Positions 27,604 to 36,183 of a stretch of 64,000 nucleotides of DNA are shown here, piece by piece; the stretch's first letter is position 1, and each line of letters opens with the position of its first letter. The position numbers were made by a program, and so were the translations under genes. The notes under the pieces are model-generated. The model had not been told where the DNA came from. It made no database searches and saw only the letters and a program-made list of their open reading frames with translations. The DNA is from Elusimicrobiota bacterium (GTDB lineage: Bacteria > Elusimicrobiota > Elusimicrobia > FEN-1173 > JAKLIF01): positions 341,740 through 405,739 of the forward strand of contig JAKLIF010000002.1 of the NCBI GenBank assembly GCA_022709755.1, in the 5' to 3' direction.

Positions 27604-28638
27604 ATGAAAGTCTTCGTGACGGGTGGATGCGGGTTCCTGGGGTCGCATGTCTGCGAATATTATGTCCAGCGGGGAGACGCCGTCGTCTCTTACGACAACA
27701 TGACGAAACACGAATTGAACCGGACGGGATATCGGACCGATGACGTCAGGCGCCACAACGCGGACCACCTCCGGGGGATCGGCGTCGAACTGGTGACGGC
27801 GGATGTCAGGAACTATGAGGAGCTGGTCGATCACGCCCATGGATGCGATTACATCATCCATACGGCGGCTCAGCCCGCCATGACGATCTCCTGTGAGGAT
27901 CCACGTTTGGACATGACCACCAACGTGATGGGCACCTTCAACGTGTTGGAGGCGGCCCGGCGACTGACAGTGCCGGTGGCGTCGTGCGCGACGGTCCATG
28001 TATATGGCAACGCCATCAACGACACTTTAAAGGAGGGTGACAAGAGATATCTCCGGGGTTCGCCCGATATCGACGAGAATCACCCCACGCTGGGCGGTGT
28101 TCTGACCCCGCTTCATGCGTCGAAGGCCTCGGCGGACGTCTACGTGAAGACCTATATAGACACCTATGGGCTTGAAGCGGCCAGTTTCCGGCTCACGGGC
28201 ATTTACGGGCCGCGGCAATTCGGCGGAGAGGATCACGGGTGGGTCGCTCATTTCGCCATTAGCGGCGTTCTGGGAAGACCCATCACGCTGTTCGGATCGG
28301 GCAAACAGGTCAGGGACATCGTCTATGCCACGGACGTGTGCGAGGCATTTCATGCATTCTATGTTTCACGCAAAGCGGGTGTTTATAACATCGGCGGTGG
28401 CGCGCCGAACGCATTATCCCTTCTGGAATGTCTGGACATATTAAGGGACATCGTCGGCAACCAGATCCGGGTCGATCACGCCCCGGATCGATTGGGAGAT
28501 CTGAGATATTTTGTCTGTGACGTCGCCAAAGCGCGAGCCGCCCTGGGGTGGTCACCGCGGATCACTCCGCGGCAGGGCATCGTCAGATTGGTGGAGTGGA
28601 TCCAAGAGAACAAAAAGCTGTTCGTGGGGGCGAAATGA
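27604..28638 (+). CDS. NAD-dependent epimerase/dehydratase-like SDR with altered catalytic Tyr
   Basis: 344 aa, extended SDR. The N-terminal TGGCGFLGSHV binds NAD(P); later motifs are HTAAQPAMTIS, NVMGTFNVLEAA, VHVYGN, LTGIYGPRQFGGEDHGWVAHF and RDIVYATDVC. The closest pattern is CDP-tyvelose 2-epimerase/UDP-glucose 4-epimerase types. The YxxxK position reads LHASK (L170...K174), so the usual catalytic Tyr is Leu while Lys is kept. It may be an SDR with altered chemistry or a non-catalytic sugar-nucleotide binder. Overlaps the nucleotidyltransferase by 4 bp. Confidence 0.8.
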   Translation: MKVFVTGGCGFLGSHVCEYYVQRGDAVVSYDNMTKHELNRTGYRTDDVRRHNADHLRGIGVELVTADVRNYEELVDHAHGCDYIIHTAAQPAMTISCEDPRLDMTTNVMGTFNVLEAARRLTVPVASCATVHVYGNAINDTLKEGDKRYLRGSPDIDENHPTLGGVLTPLHASKASADVYVKTYIDTYGLEAASFRLTGIYGPRQFGGEDHGWVAHFAISGVLGRPITLFGSGKQVRDIVYATDVCEAFHAFYVSRKAGVYNIGGGAPNALSLLECLDILRDIVGNQIRVDHAPDRLGDLRYFVCDVAKARAALGWSPRITPRQGIVRLVEWIQENKKLFVGAK

Positions 28639-29372
28639 AGGCGTTGGTCCTGGCGGGCGGCAAAAGCCACCGGTTGGAGATCCGGTATCCATCGAAGAAC
28701 AAATGCATGATCCCGGTCGACGGAAAGCCGGTCATCCAATACAGTTTCGATAGCGCCTCCGGTATCGGCGCCGTGGACGAGATCGTGGTGGTGGTGGGAT
28801 ATCGGGCCGAGGAGACGATCAACTATTTCGGGAACGAATATAAGGGGAAACGCCTGAAATATATTTTACAGGCGGAACAGAAAGGCGTCGTCCACGCCAT
28901 CGGATGCGCCCGGGAAGCGTTGGCTGACCGGGATTTCTTGTTTTTTCTGGGCGACGAGATCCTGATCGGGCCCCGTCACCAGCCCATGCTGGATGAATTC
29001 CTGAAGGGGGATGTGTTCGGTTTATGCGGCGTGGCGCCCGCCCCGGAGAAGGAGCACATAAAAAAGACCTACGCGCTCAAATGCGATGAAACCGGCCGGA
29101 TCCTCCGGCTCGTCGAAAAGCCCCGCACGCCCTTCGGCAACATGATGGGAACGGGCAATGGTGTGTTTAAGAACGGGATTTTGGATTACATCGATTTTAC
29201 GCCCATCCACCCCGCCAGAAACGAGAAGGAGTTCCCGGACCTCATTCAGTGCGTCATCGACGATAACCATCGGGTCGACGCTTTCCCGGTGTGTTCCCGT
29301 TATGTGAATATCAATGAAGAAGAGGACCTCCGGATGGCTGAAACGATGCTCCGATCGGGCGAGGCCGGATGA
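28635..29372 (+). CDS. Sugar nucleotidyltransferase (RmlA/GlmU N-domain type)
   Basis: 245 aa. The N-terminus LVLAGGKSHRLEIRYPSKNKCMIPVDGKPVIQY carries the NTP-binding glycine loop and the PSKNKCMIPV variant of the PKxLxPV motif. Later FLGDEILIG corresponds to the metal-binding GD motif and LVEKPRTP to the sugar-phosphate EKP motif. It would make an NDP- or CDP-sugar from a sugar 1-phosphate. ATG 28635 overlaps the SDR stop (ATGA). With the SDR and the GT2 it forms a three-gene sugar-activation set. Confidence 0.85.
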   Translation: MKALVLAGGKSHRLEIRYPSKNKCMIPVDGKPVIQYSFDSASGIGAVDEIVVVVGYRAEETINYFGNEYKGKRLKYILQAEQKGVVHAIGCAREALADRDFLFFLGDEILIGPRHQPMLDEFLKGDVFGLCGVAPAPEKEHIKKTYALKCDETGRILRLVEKPRTPFGNMMGTGNGVFKNGILDYIDFTPIHPARNEKEFPDLIQCVIDDNHRVDAFPVCSRYVNINEEEDLRMAETMLRSGEAG

Positions 29373-30052
29373 CTCGGCGCGATTTCCTCATCGTGATACC
29401 CGCCCATAACGAGGAAAAGACGATCGAACGCGTGGCCGTTCGGTCCCGCGCCCACGCCGACGTGTGCGTCGTCGATGACGGCAGCACCGATTCCACACCG
29501 CTGGTTCTGAGCCGGATCGGCGCCATCCATGTCATCACGCACCGTCAGAACACGAACATTCCGGGGGCCATCCTGAGCGGAATGCGTTACGCAAAGGAAA
29601 AGGGATATGGATATGTCATCACGTTGGATGCGGGAATGAGCCACGATCCCGATGAGATCCCCCTGTTCATGAACCATCCGGAGGCCGACCTTCTGATCGG
29701 TTGCAGGGTCAAGAGGGAAGGTGTTCCGGTGTGGCGACGAATGTTGAGTTTTTGCGCCAACCTCGCCTACAACATCGGCCTTGATCGGTCCGCCGGCGTT
29801 TTCAAAAGAAGGTATTTCAAGGATTTGCCGTCGGGTTTTCGGCGCTATTCGAACAAGGCGGTGGATGTGTTGTTGTCATCCGAGCTGAAGAGCCGGTCGT
29901 TCGATTTTCTATTTGAAAGCGCGAAACTTGTTTACGGGAAGGGGCTGACGATATCCGAAGTGCCGATCACCTATCGTTTTACGAACAGCTCGCTGGGTTT
30001 GAAGACGATCGGCCATTGCCTTGCGGCCTGCTTGAGAGGTATGGGAAAGTGA
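29369..30052 (+). CDS. Glycosyltransferase family 2, polyprenyl-phosphate sugar synthase-like
   Basis: 227 aa. VIPAHNEEKTIERV and VVDDGSTDST bind the nucleotide; LDAGMSHDPDEIP is the DXD-like motif (with D-A-G rather than D-A-D). The C-terminal part includes FRRYSNKAV and EVPITYRF as in DPM1-type enzymes. It probably charges a polyprenyl phosphate for the GT39/GT87 proteins upstream. It overlaps the preceding gene by 4 bp and ends the block; the next 190 bp hold the promoter region of the lanthipeptide operon. Confidence 0.85.
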   Translation: MTRRDFLIVIPAHNEEKTIERVAVRSRAHADVCVVDDGSTDSTPLVLSRIGAIHVITHRQNTNIPGAILSGMRYAKEKGYGYVITLDAGMSHDPDEIPLFMNHPEADLLIGCRVKREGVPVWRRMLSFCANLAYNIGLDRSAGVFKRRYFKDLPSGFRRYSNKAVDVLLSSELKSRSFDFLFESAKLVYGKGLTISEVPITYRFTNSSLGLKTIGHCLAACLRGMGK

Positions 30053-30103
30053 TCCTGGCCTGGTGTTGAGGTACGGAATATAAACCAGGGTTTCTCAAAG
30101 AGC

Positions 30104-30151
30104 CCAATGTATCAAAGACACTCGATACTGTAGTATAATCCGATACATTGG
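30104..30151. promoter_or_regulatory. Inverted repeat around a TATAAT box upstream of the lanthipeptide operon
   Basis: A perfect 10-bp inverted repeat, CCAATGTATC (30104-30113) and GATACATTGG (30142-30151), encloses a consensus TATAAT (30134-30139). No good -35 was found, which fits activator-dependent transcription. A second possible -10, TATACT (30221-30226), lies nearer the gene; a start there would give an almost leaderless mRNA. Confidence 0.45.
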
Positions 30152-30242
30152 AGAGACGGTCAGCAGTCTCATCTTGCCCGGTATTGGACAACAGATTTAA
30201 ATACATCCGATAATTTGAACTATACTCCCAGGTAGGTGCCCC

Positions 30243-31301
30243 ATGGCCGAATCCCAAATATTCCGCAAAAGTTCCCTCGAAAAGCTTTCCACTCCCGAAC
30301 AACTCGACACACTGATGCAGGTGACCTCTTCGCGCGGATGGCTGGCGCTTTGGGCCATTTGCGGGCTGCTGGTGTTGGGTCTTTTATGGTCCGTATTCGG
30401 CCGATTGCCGACGACCATTACGGGCCGGGCCATCATCATGCCGCCCACCGGTGTGAAGGACGTGTACGCTCCCGACGGTGGTTTCGTGACGGACATTTTG
30501 GTGAAGGAGGGCGATGTCGTCCAGGCGGGGCAAGTGGTGGCCCATCTGGAACAGCCGGATTTACGGGAAAAAATCGCCAACTCTCGCAAAGAGTTGGAGG
30601 CGAAAATACGCACGTTGGAGGCCCGCACGGCTTCGTTGACAAAGCTGGCCGCTTCAAAAAAAGAGGCTTTGCGGATGGGGCTGATTTCGTCGGACGATTT
30701 GGACAATACTCAGCAAGCTCTCCGGAACGCCCAAGATGATCTGACGAACGCTCGGCTGAGTTTGGAGTTGATTGAAGATCAATTGGTCAAGGCGTCCGAG
30801 GTCCGCGCCCCCGCGGCGGCGCAGGTGGTGGAAGTGTTGACGATGGTGCACACGCTGGTCCCCAAGGGAGAATCCTTGTTCACTTACGTCGAAAGCGATG
30901 CGGAAATGAATGCCGTGGCCTTTATCCCGAACGTCGGGAATGAGGCCAAAGTCGGGATGAAAGTTCAAGTCTCGCCCACAACCTTCAAAAAAGAGGAATT
31001 CGGGTCCATCCTGGGCACCGTGAACTACGTGTCGGAATTTCCGGCAAGGACACACGCGCTCTTTAACCTGACACACAATCATCTTTTGAACCAGGAGCTC
31101 ACCTCCACCGGCGATCCCTACATCATCAAAGCGACTCTGACGAAGGACCCCAAAACGGTGAGCGGTTATCGGTGGTCTTCCTCCCAAGGACCCAAAGAAA
31201 AAATCAGCGCCGGAACATTGTGCACGATCCGCATCATCACGCGAGAAGAGCGGCCCATCGTTTTGGTGATTCCCGCCTTGAAAAGCCTTCTGGGGTTGTA
31301 G
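30243..31301 (+). CDS. NHLM-system HlyD-family secretion adaptor
   Basis: 352 aa. Short cytoplasmic N-terminus, one membrane helix (about 32-53), a lipoyl-like half (VYAPDGGFVTDILVKEGDVVQAGQVVAHLEQPDL), a coiled-coil hairpin (about 105-190), the second lipoyl half (VRAPAAAQVVEVLTMV) and a beta-barrel domain ending in RWSSSQGP and a basic tail. This matches the secretion protein of the NHLM bacteriocin export system, which bridges inner-membrane ABC proteins to TolC. First gene of the export set; the C39 exporter starts 5 bp after its stop. Confidence 0.9.
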   Translation: MAESQIFRKSSLEKLSTPEQLDTLMQVTSSRGWLALWAICGLLVLGLLWSVFGRLPTTITGRAIIMPPTGVKDVYAPDGGFVTDILVKEGDVVQAGQVVAHLEQPDLREKIANSRKELEAKIRTLEARTASLTKLAASKKEALRMGLISSDDLDNTQQALRNAQDDLTNARLSLELIEDQLVKASEVRAPAAAQVVEVLTMVHTLVPKGESLFTYVESDAEMNAVAFIPNVGNEAKVGMKVQVSPTTFKKEEFGSILGTVNYVSEFPARTHALFNLTHNHLLNQELTSTGDPYIIKATLTKDPKTVSGYRWSSSQGPKEKISAGTLCTIRIITREERPIVLVIPALKSLLGL

Positions 31302-31306
31302 TTTTT

Positions 31307-33472
31307 GTGATCCCGCCGAAACGATCCTCCATCAAAAGAACGCGCACCCCCACCGTATTGCAGATGGAAGCGGTGGAATGCGGCGCCGCGTCCCTGGCCA
31401 TGATCTTGGGCTATTACGGCCGATACGTTCCGCTGGAAGAATTGCGCCTGGCCTGCGGCGTGTCGCGCGACGGGTCCAACGCCAAAAATATTTTGGTGGC
31501 GGCGCGCGGTTACGGTCTTGAAGCCAAGGGGTATCGAAAAGAACCCGCCGAGCTGAGGGAAACAAAACTGCCCGTTATCGTGTTTTGGAACTTCAACCAC
31601 TTTTTGGTGGTCGAGGGCATGGCCGCCGGTAAAGTGTTTTTGAACGATCCCGCCGCCGGGCCGCGCACCGTCGACGACACGGAATTCGACGAATGTTTCA
31701 CCGGCGTGGTGCTCACCTTCGAACCGGGGCCGGACTTCAAAAAGGGCGGCAAAAAACCGTCCATCATCCCGGCGCTCAAAAAACGCATTCAATCGTCACG
31801 GGAAGCCCTGGGGTATGTGATCGTCGCGGGACTGGCCTTGGTGATCCCGGGACTGGTCATCCCCACCTTCGGCCGTCTGTTCGTCGATGAATATCTGGTG
31901 AACGGCATGAAGGACTGGCTGCGCCCGCTTCTGCTCGGTCTGGCGCTCACCGGCATCTTGCGCGGCGCGCTGACCTGGCTGCAAAAATATTATTTGGGAA
32001 AGCTGCGGACCAAGATCTCCATCTCGGGCGCCGGGACGTTTTTTTGGCACGTGCTGCGGTTGCCCGTCGCTTTTTATTCGCAACGATACAGCGGCGACAT
32101 CGCCGGGCGCGTGGCCATCGGCAAACGCCTGGCGCATTTGCTGGCGGAAGAGATCACCGGCGGCGCCATCGACGCCGTCATGGTGGTGTTCTACGGCTTG
32201 TTGATGTTTTTCATGGACCCGTTTTTGGCGCTGGTGGGTGTCGGGGCCGTGGTTGTGAACGTATTGGCGGCCCGTGCCGTGCAGAGGAAACGCGTGGACG
32301 GAAACCGCCGGCTGATGCGCGAACACGGCAAAATGGCCGGCGTGACCATGGGCGGATTGCAGGCCATTGAAACCCTGAAGGCCACCGGCAGTGAAGCCGA
32401 TTTTTTCGCCGTCTGGGCCGGGCACCAGGCGAAACTCGTTAGCTACAACCAGGACATGGAAGCCATGACCCTGCCGTTTACTCAAATCCCTGTTTTTCTT
32501 CAGGCGATGACGGTGACGGCGATCTTGGCCCTGGGCGGATGGCGCGTCATGGGGGGGCATTTGACTCTGGGCCTGCTGGTGGCTTTTCAAAGCTTAATGG
32601 CCAGTTTCATCGAGCCGGTGAATCGCTGTGTGTCGTTGATGAGTTCCCTTCAGGAAGTGGAGGGCGACATGAGCCGCCTGGACGACGTGCTGGCATATCC
32701 CGCCGATCCGACGGGGACCGGCCAATCCGGAGCGGAGCCCCCGGCCCCCAAGCTGGCGGGAAGTGTGGAATTGAAAGACGTGACGTTCGGTTACTCGCGC
32801 TTGGAACCCGGCCTGATCGAAGGCTTCAATTTGACATTGCAGCCGGGGATGCGCGTGGCGTTGGTGGGGCCGTCCGGCTGCGGGAAATCGACCATTTCCA
32901 AACTGGTGTCCGGGTTGTATGCGCCATGGGAAGGACAGGTTTTGTTCGACGGCAGACCGCGCCACGAACATTCACGCGATACGTTGGCCAACTCGGTGGC
33001 GCTGGTGGACCAGGAGATCGTGCTGTTCGAGGGCCCCGTGCGCGACAACCTGACTTTGTGGGACGCCACCGTTTCCGAAGACGATTTGATCCGCGCCTGC
33101 CGGGACGCGTGCATCCACGCCGATATCGTGGCCCGGCCGGGTGGCTACGACGCCGTTCTGGAGGAAGGCGGCGCCAACTTGAGCGGCGGACAGCGCCAGC
33201 GTCTCGAGATCGCCCGGGCCCTGGTCGGGAACCCGCGCGTGCTGGTGCTGGATGAGGCCACCAGCGCCCTGGACGCCGTGACGGAGAAAATCATCGACGA
33301 AAACCTGCGGCGCCGGGGTTGCACCTGCATCATCATCGCTCATCGCCTCAGCACCATCCGGGACGCGAACGAGATCATTGTTTTGAACCAAGGCAAAGTC
33401 GTGCAGCGCGGCACGCATGACGAACTTAAAAACCAGGCCGACGGTCCCTACGCCCGGCTGATCGCGGAATGA
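31307..33472 (+). CDS. NHLM ABC exporter with C39 peptidase domain
   Basis: 721 aa from GTG 31307, the last start before the peptidase domain. Residues 14-130 are a C39 cysteine peptidase with C25, H98 and D114; it cuts leader peptides after a double glycine. Six membrane helices follow (about 165-450), then the ATPase with Walker A GPSGCGKST (about 521), signature LSGGQRQ (about 624), VLDEATSALD and the AHRLST histidine. It should remove the NHLP leaders after SGG and export the modified cores. It shares a 4-bp overlap with the second ABC protein. Confidence 0.93.
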   Translation: MIPPKRSSIKRTRTPTVLQMEAVECGAASLAMILGYYGRYVPLEELRLACGVSRDGSNAKNILVAARGYGLEAKGYRKEPAELRETKLPVIVFWNFNHFLVVEGMAAGKVFLNDPAAGPRTVDDTEFDECFTGVVLTFEPGPDFKKGGKKPSIIPALKKRIQSSREALGYVIVAGLALVIPGLVIPTFGRLFVDEYLVNGMKDWLRPLLLGLALTGILRGALTWLQKYYLGKLRTKISISGAGTFFWHVLRLPVAFYSQRYSGDIAGRVAIGKRLAHLLAEEITGGAIDAVMVVFYGLLMFFMDPFLALVGVGAVVVNVLAARAVQRKRVDGNRRLMREHGKMAGVTMGGLQAIETLKATGSEADFFAVWAGHQAKLVSYNQDMEAMTLPFTQIPVFLQAMTVTAILALGGWRVMGGHLTLGLLVAFQSLMASFIEPVNRCVSLMSSLQEVEGDMSRLDDVLAYPADPTGTGQSGAEPPAPKLAGSVELKDVTFGYSRLEPGLIEGFNLTLQPGMRVALVGPSGCGKSTISKLVSGLYAPWEGQVLFDGRPRHEHSRDTLANSVALVDQEIVLFEGPVRDNLTLWDATVSEDDLIRACRDACIHADIVARPGGYDAVLEEGGANLSGGQRQRLEIARALVGNPRVLVLDEATSALDAVTEKIIDENLRRRGCTCIIIAHRLSTIRDANEIIVLNQGKVVQRGTHDELKNQADGPYARLIAE

Positions 33473-36183
33473 CCATGACCGAACATCCCATCCCGAAAGG
33501 AGAGGCACTGGAACTGGCGGGGAACCGGCCGTTGCCCCTGTTGGAGCCCGGCGTGTTGTTCGTGGTGGAGAGCGGCCAAGTGGACATTTTTGCCGTGAAG
33601 ATGGAAAAGGGCGTTCCCGTAGGTCCGCGCCAACATCTGATCACCGCGGGACCGAAACAAGCTTTTTTCGGCGCCCACTCGACGGAAGACGGTCTCGGCC
33701 TGTTGGCGGTCGGCGGACTGGGGACCCGCGCCGTGACATGGGACGCCCGGACGACGTCAAGCCTTTTGGTCCAGCCGAACGACGACATAAAACACGCGGT
33801 GCGCGACTATGCGCGGACCGTCGGCGCTTTTTTTGCGTCCGATGGAAATGCCTGTAAACGTCTGGAGGAAGGTCCTTTCAGCGCCGCGTTGGTGAACGAA
33901 GTCCAGACTTTATTGCTGAAACACGCGTCGCATCTTTTTAAAACGACGGAAACCCGGGACCAGGAGAGGTTGGCGCGCAAATTGTCGCAGGATGGCCAGC
34001 TCTATCAAAAAGCCTTGAACGCTCTGGCCGATATTATCACCTCCACCACGGACGCCGAGGTCGTCGATGACGACGCCTTGTTTGCCGCCCTGCAGAGCGT
34101 GGGCCGCGCCGCGGGCATTAAATTCTCCAAGCCGGCGCCATCGCCGGATCCCTTGGATGCTCGTTTTAGGATCGAAGACATTTGCCGCACCTGCAACATA
34201 AAATTCCGGCGGGTGGTTTTGCGGGGCGACTGGTGGCTGAACGATTGCGGACCCCTTTTGGGACTTCTCTCTCCCCCGGGCGCGGAGGAAAATGCCCAGT
34301 CCGCCGCTGCTCCCGCGGCGGTGCCGGTGGCCCTGTTGCCGGTTTCCGGCAGCCGCTACGAAATATTTAATCCCGCCGACGGCAGCCGACGTCCGGCCGA
34401 CCGTGCAACTCTGAAAGATCTGCAACCGTTCGCCTATGTTTTTTACAAACCTTTTCCGGATAGAAAACTTTCGTTTTGGGACATCGTCAGTTTTATCGGC
34501 GCCGAGGGCCGGTCCGACGCCATCGCCCTGGCGGCCTTGGCCGTGGCCAGCGCTCTGTTGGGGCTGGTAACGCCGCTGGTGACCGGCCGCCTCTTTGACA
34601 GCGTCATTCCCAACGCGGAACGAGGCGACCTTGTGCAATTTACCGTCGCCCTGGTGGCGGCGGCCGCCGCCACGGGTCTGTTCAACATCGCCCAGGGGTT
34701 TGCCACCCTCCGGCTGAACACCAAATGGGAGAGCGGCGTGCAGGCGGCCCTTTGGGACCGATTACTTCGGTTGCCGGCCCCTTTCTTCCGACAGTTCACC
34801 GTGGGAGATCTGTCCGAGCGCGTCGGGGCCATCAACGTGATCCGGCAGGTGTTGGGCGTGGCCACTCTGGGCACGATTTTCGGCGGACTGACGGGACTGT
34901 TTAATTTTGTTTTGTTGTTCAAGTTCAGCACGGGCTTGGCGTTATGGGCCTGCGTGATCGTGGCGGTGGCTGTGACGATCTATGGCACAGGCTTGTGGTT
35001 GTCGCTCAAGGTGCGGGAAAATATCAGCGCGTTGGAAGGGAAAATTTCGGGGCTCGTGTTTCAACTCCTGGGCGGCATCGCCAAATTGAAGGTCAGCGCC
35101 TCGGAGCGGCGCGGTTTCGCCGTCTGGAGCCGACATTATGCCGCCGCGGAACAGTTGAACAACCGCGCCGCCGCCTACGATAGGCTGATGCAGGTTTTCA
35201 ATGCGGTTTTGCCCGTGTTTTCCAGTCTTGTCATCTACTGGCTGGTGGATGTGTCTTCCGCGCGTTCCGGAACGTCCATGGGGTTGGGGGACTTTGTGGC
35301 CTTTAATACCGCCTTCACCTTGTTTTTGGCGTCAGCCATTTCCATGAGTTCCACCGCGTTCGAGGTGGTGAACATCGTTCCCGTATGGAAGCGAGCGCGT
35401 CCCATCATGGACGCTCTGCCGGAAACCGGCAATGCCAAACCCCAACCGCGGGCCCCCCAGGGCCGCATCGATATGAACCACGTGACGTTTCGCTATAAGC
35501 CGGATGGGCCCAAGATATTGGACGACGTCAGTTTCAGCGTCAAACCCGGCGAGTTCGTGGCGCTGGTGGGCCAGTCCGGCAGCGGAAAGTCCACCATCAT
35601 GCGCGTGCTTCTGGGATTTGAGACGCCGGAAGTGGGCGCCGTTTATTACGACGGACAAGACCTGTCCAAATACGACGTGGCTTCCCTGCGCCGTCACATC
35701 GGCGTGGTGCTGCAAAACGGCCGCCTTTTGTCGGGTGACATTTTGAGCAACATCATCGGCAGTCTGCCGTTGACGGAAGACGACGCCTGGCGCGCCGCCG
35801 AGATGTCGGGCGTGGCCGACGATATCCGCCAGATGCCCATGGGCATGCACACCGTCGTCAACGAGGGCGGCTCCACCTTGTCCGGCGGGCAGAGGCAGCG
35901 CATCATCATCGCCCGCGCGCTTGTGAGGGCGCCCAAATCCATTTATTTCGACGAAGCCACCAGCGCTTTGGATAACCGCACCCAGGCCATCGTGACGGAA
36001 AGTCTGGACAAAATGCATGTCACGCGGGTCGTGATCGCCCACCGGCTGAGCACGGTGCGCCATGCCGACCGCATTTTGGTCTTGGAAAAAGGGAGAATCG
36101 TCCAACAGGGTTCTTTTGAGGAATTGGTGCAACAGCCGGGTTTGTTCAAGGAAATGGCTTTGCGGCAGGTGGCCGACTCATGA
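33469..36183 (+). CDS. NHLM ABC transporter, second ATP-binding protein without peptidase
   Basis: 904 aa. About 310 N-terminal residues form a soluble domain without C39 residues, followed by an ABC membrane domain (about 335-620) and ATPase (Walker A GQSGSGKST near 700, LSGGQRQ near 803, DEATSALD). This architecture is that of the NHLM ATP-binding protein normally paired with the C39 exporter, perhaps as a heterodimer. The N-terminal domain has a CRTCNIKF segment of unknown role. It overlaps both neighbours by 4 bp. Confidence 0.92.
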   Translation: MTMTEHPIPKGEALELAGNRPLPLLEPGVLFVVESGQVDIFAVKMEKGVPVGPRQHLITAGPKQAFFGAHSTEDGLGLLAVGGLGTRAVTWDARTTSSLLVQPNDDIKHAVRDYARTVGAFFASDGNACKRLEEGPFSAALVNEVQTLLLKHASHLFKTTETRDQERLARKLSQDGQLYQKALNALADIITSTTDAEVVDDDALFAALQSVGRAAGIKFSKPAPSPDPLDARFRIEDICRTCNIKFRRVVLRGDWWLNDCGPLLGLLSPPGAEENAQSAAAPAAVPVALLPVSGSRYEIFNPADGSRRPADRATLKDLQPFAYVFYKPFPDRKLSFWDIVSFIGAEGRSDAIALAALAVASALLGLVTPLVTGRLFDSVIPNAERGDLVQFTVALVAAAAATGLFNIAQGFATLRLNTKWESGVQAALWDRLLRLPAPFFRQFTVGDLSERVGAINVIRQVLGVATLGTIFGGLTGLFNFVLLFKFSTGLALWACVIVAVAVTIYGTGLWLSLKVRENISALEGKISGLVFQLLGGIAKLKVSASERRGFAVWSRHYAAAEQLNNRAAAYDRLMQVFNAVLPVFSSLVIYWLVDVSSARSGTSMGLGDFVAFNTAFTLFLASAISMSSTAFEVVNIVPVWKRARPIMDALPETGNAKPQPRAPQGRIDMNHVTFRYKPDGPKILDDVSFSVKPGEFVALVGQSGSGKSTIMRVLLGFETPEVGAVYYDGQDLSKYDVASLRRHIGVVLQNGRLLSGDILSNIIGSLPLTEDDAWRAAEMSGVADDIRQMPMGMHTVVNEGGSTLSGGQRQRIIIARALVRAPKSIYFDEATSALDNRTQAIVTESLDKMHVTRVVIAHRLSTVRHADRILVLEKGRIVQQGSFEELVQQPGLFKEMALRQVADS

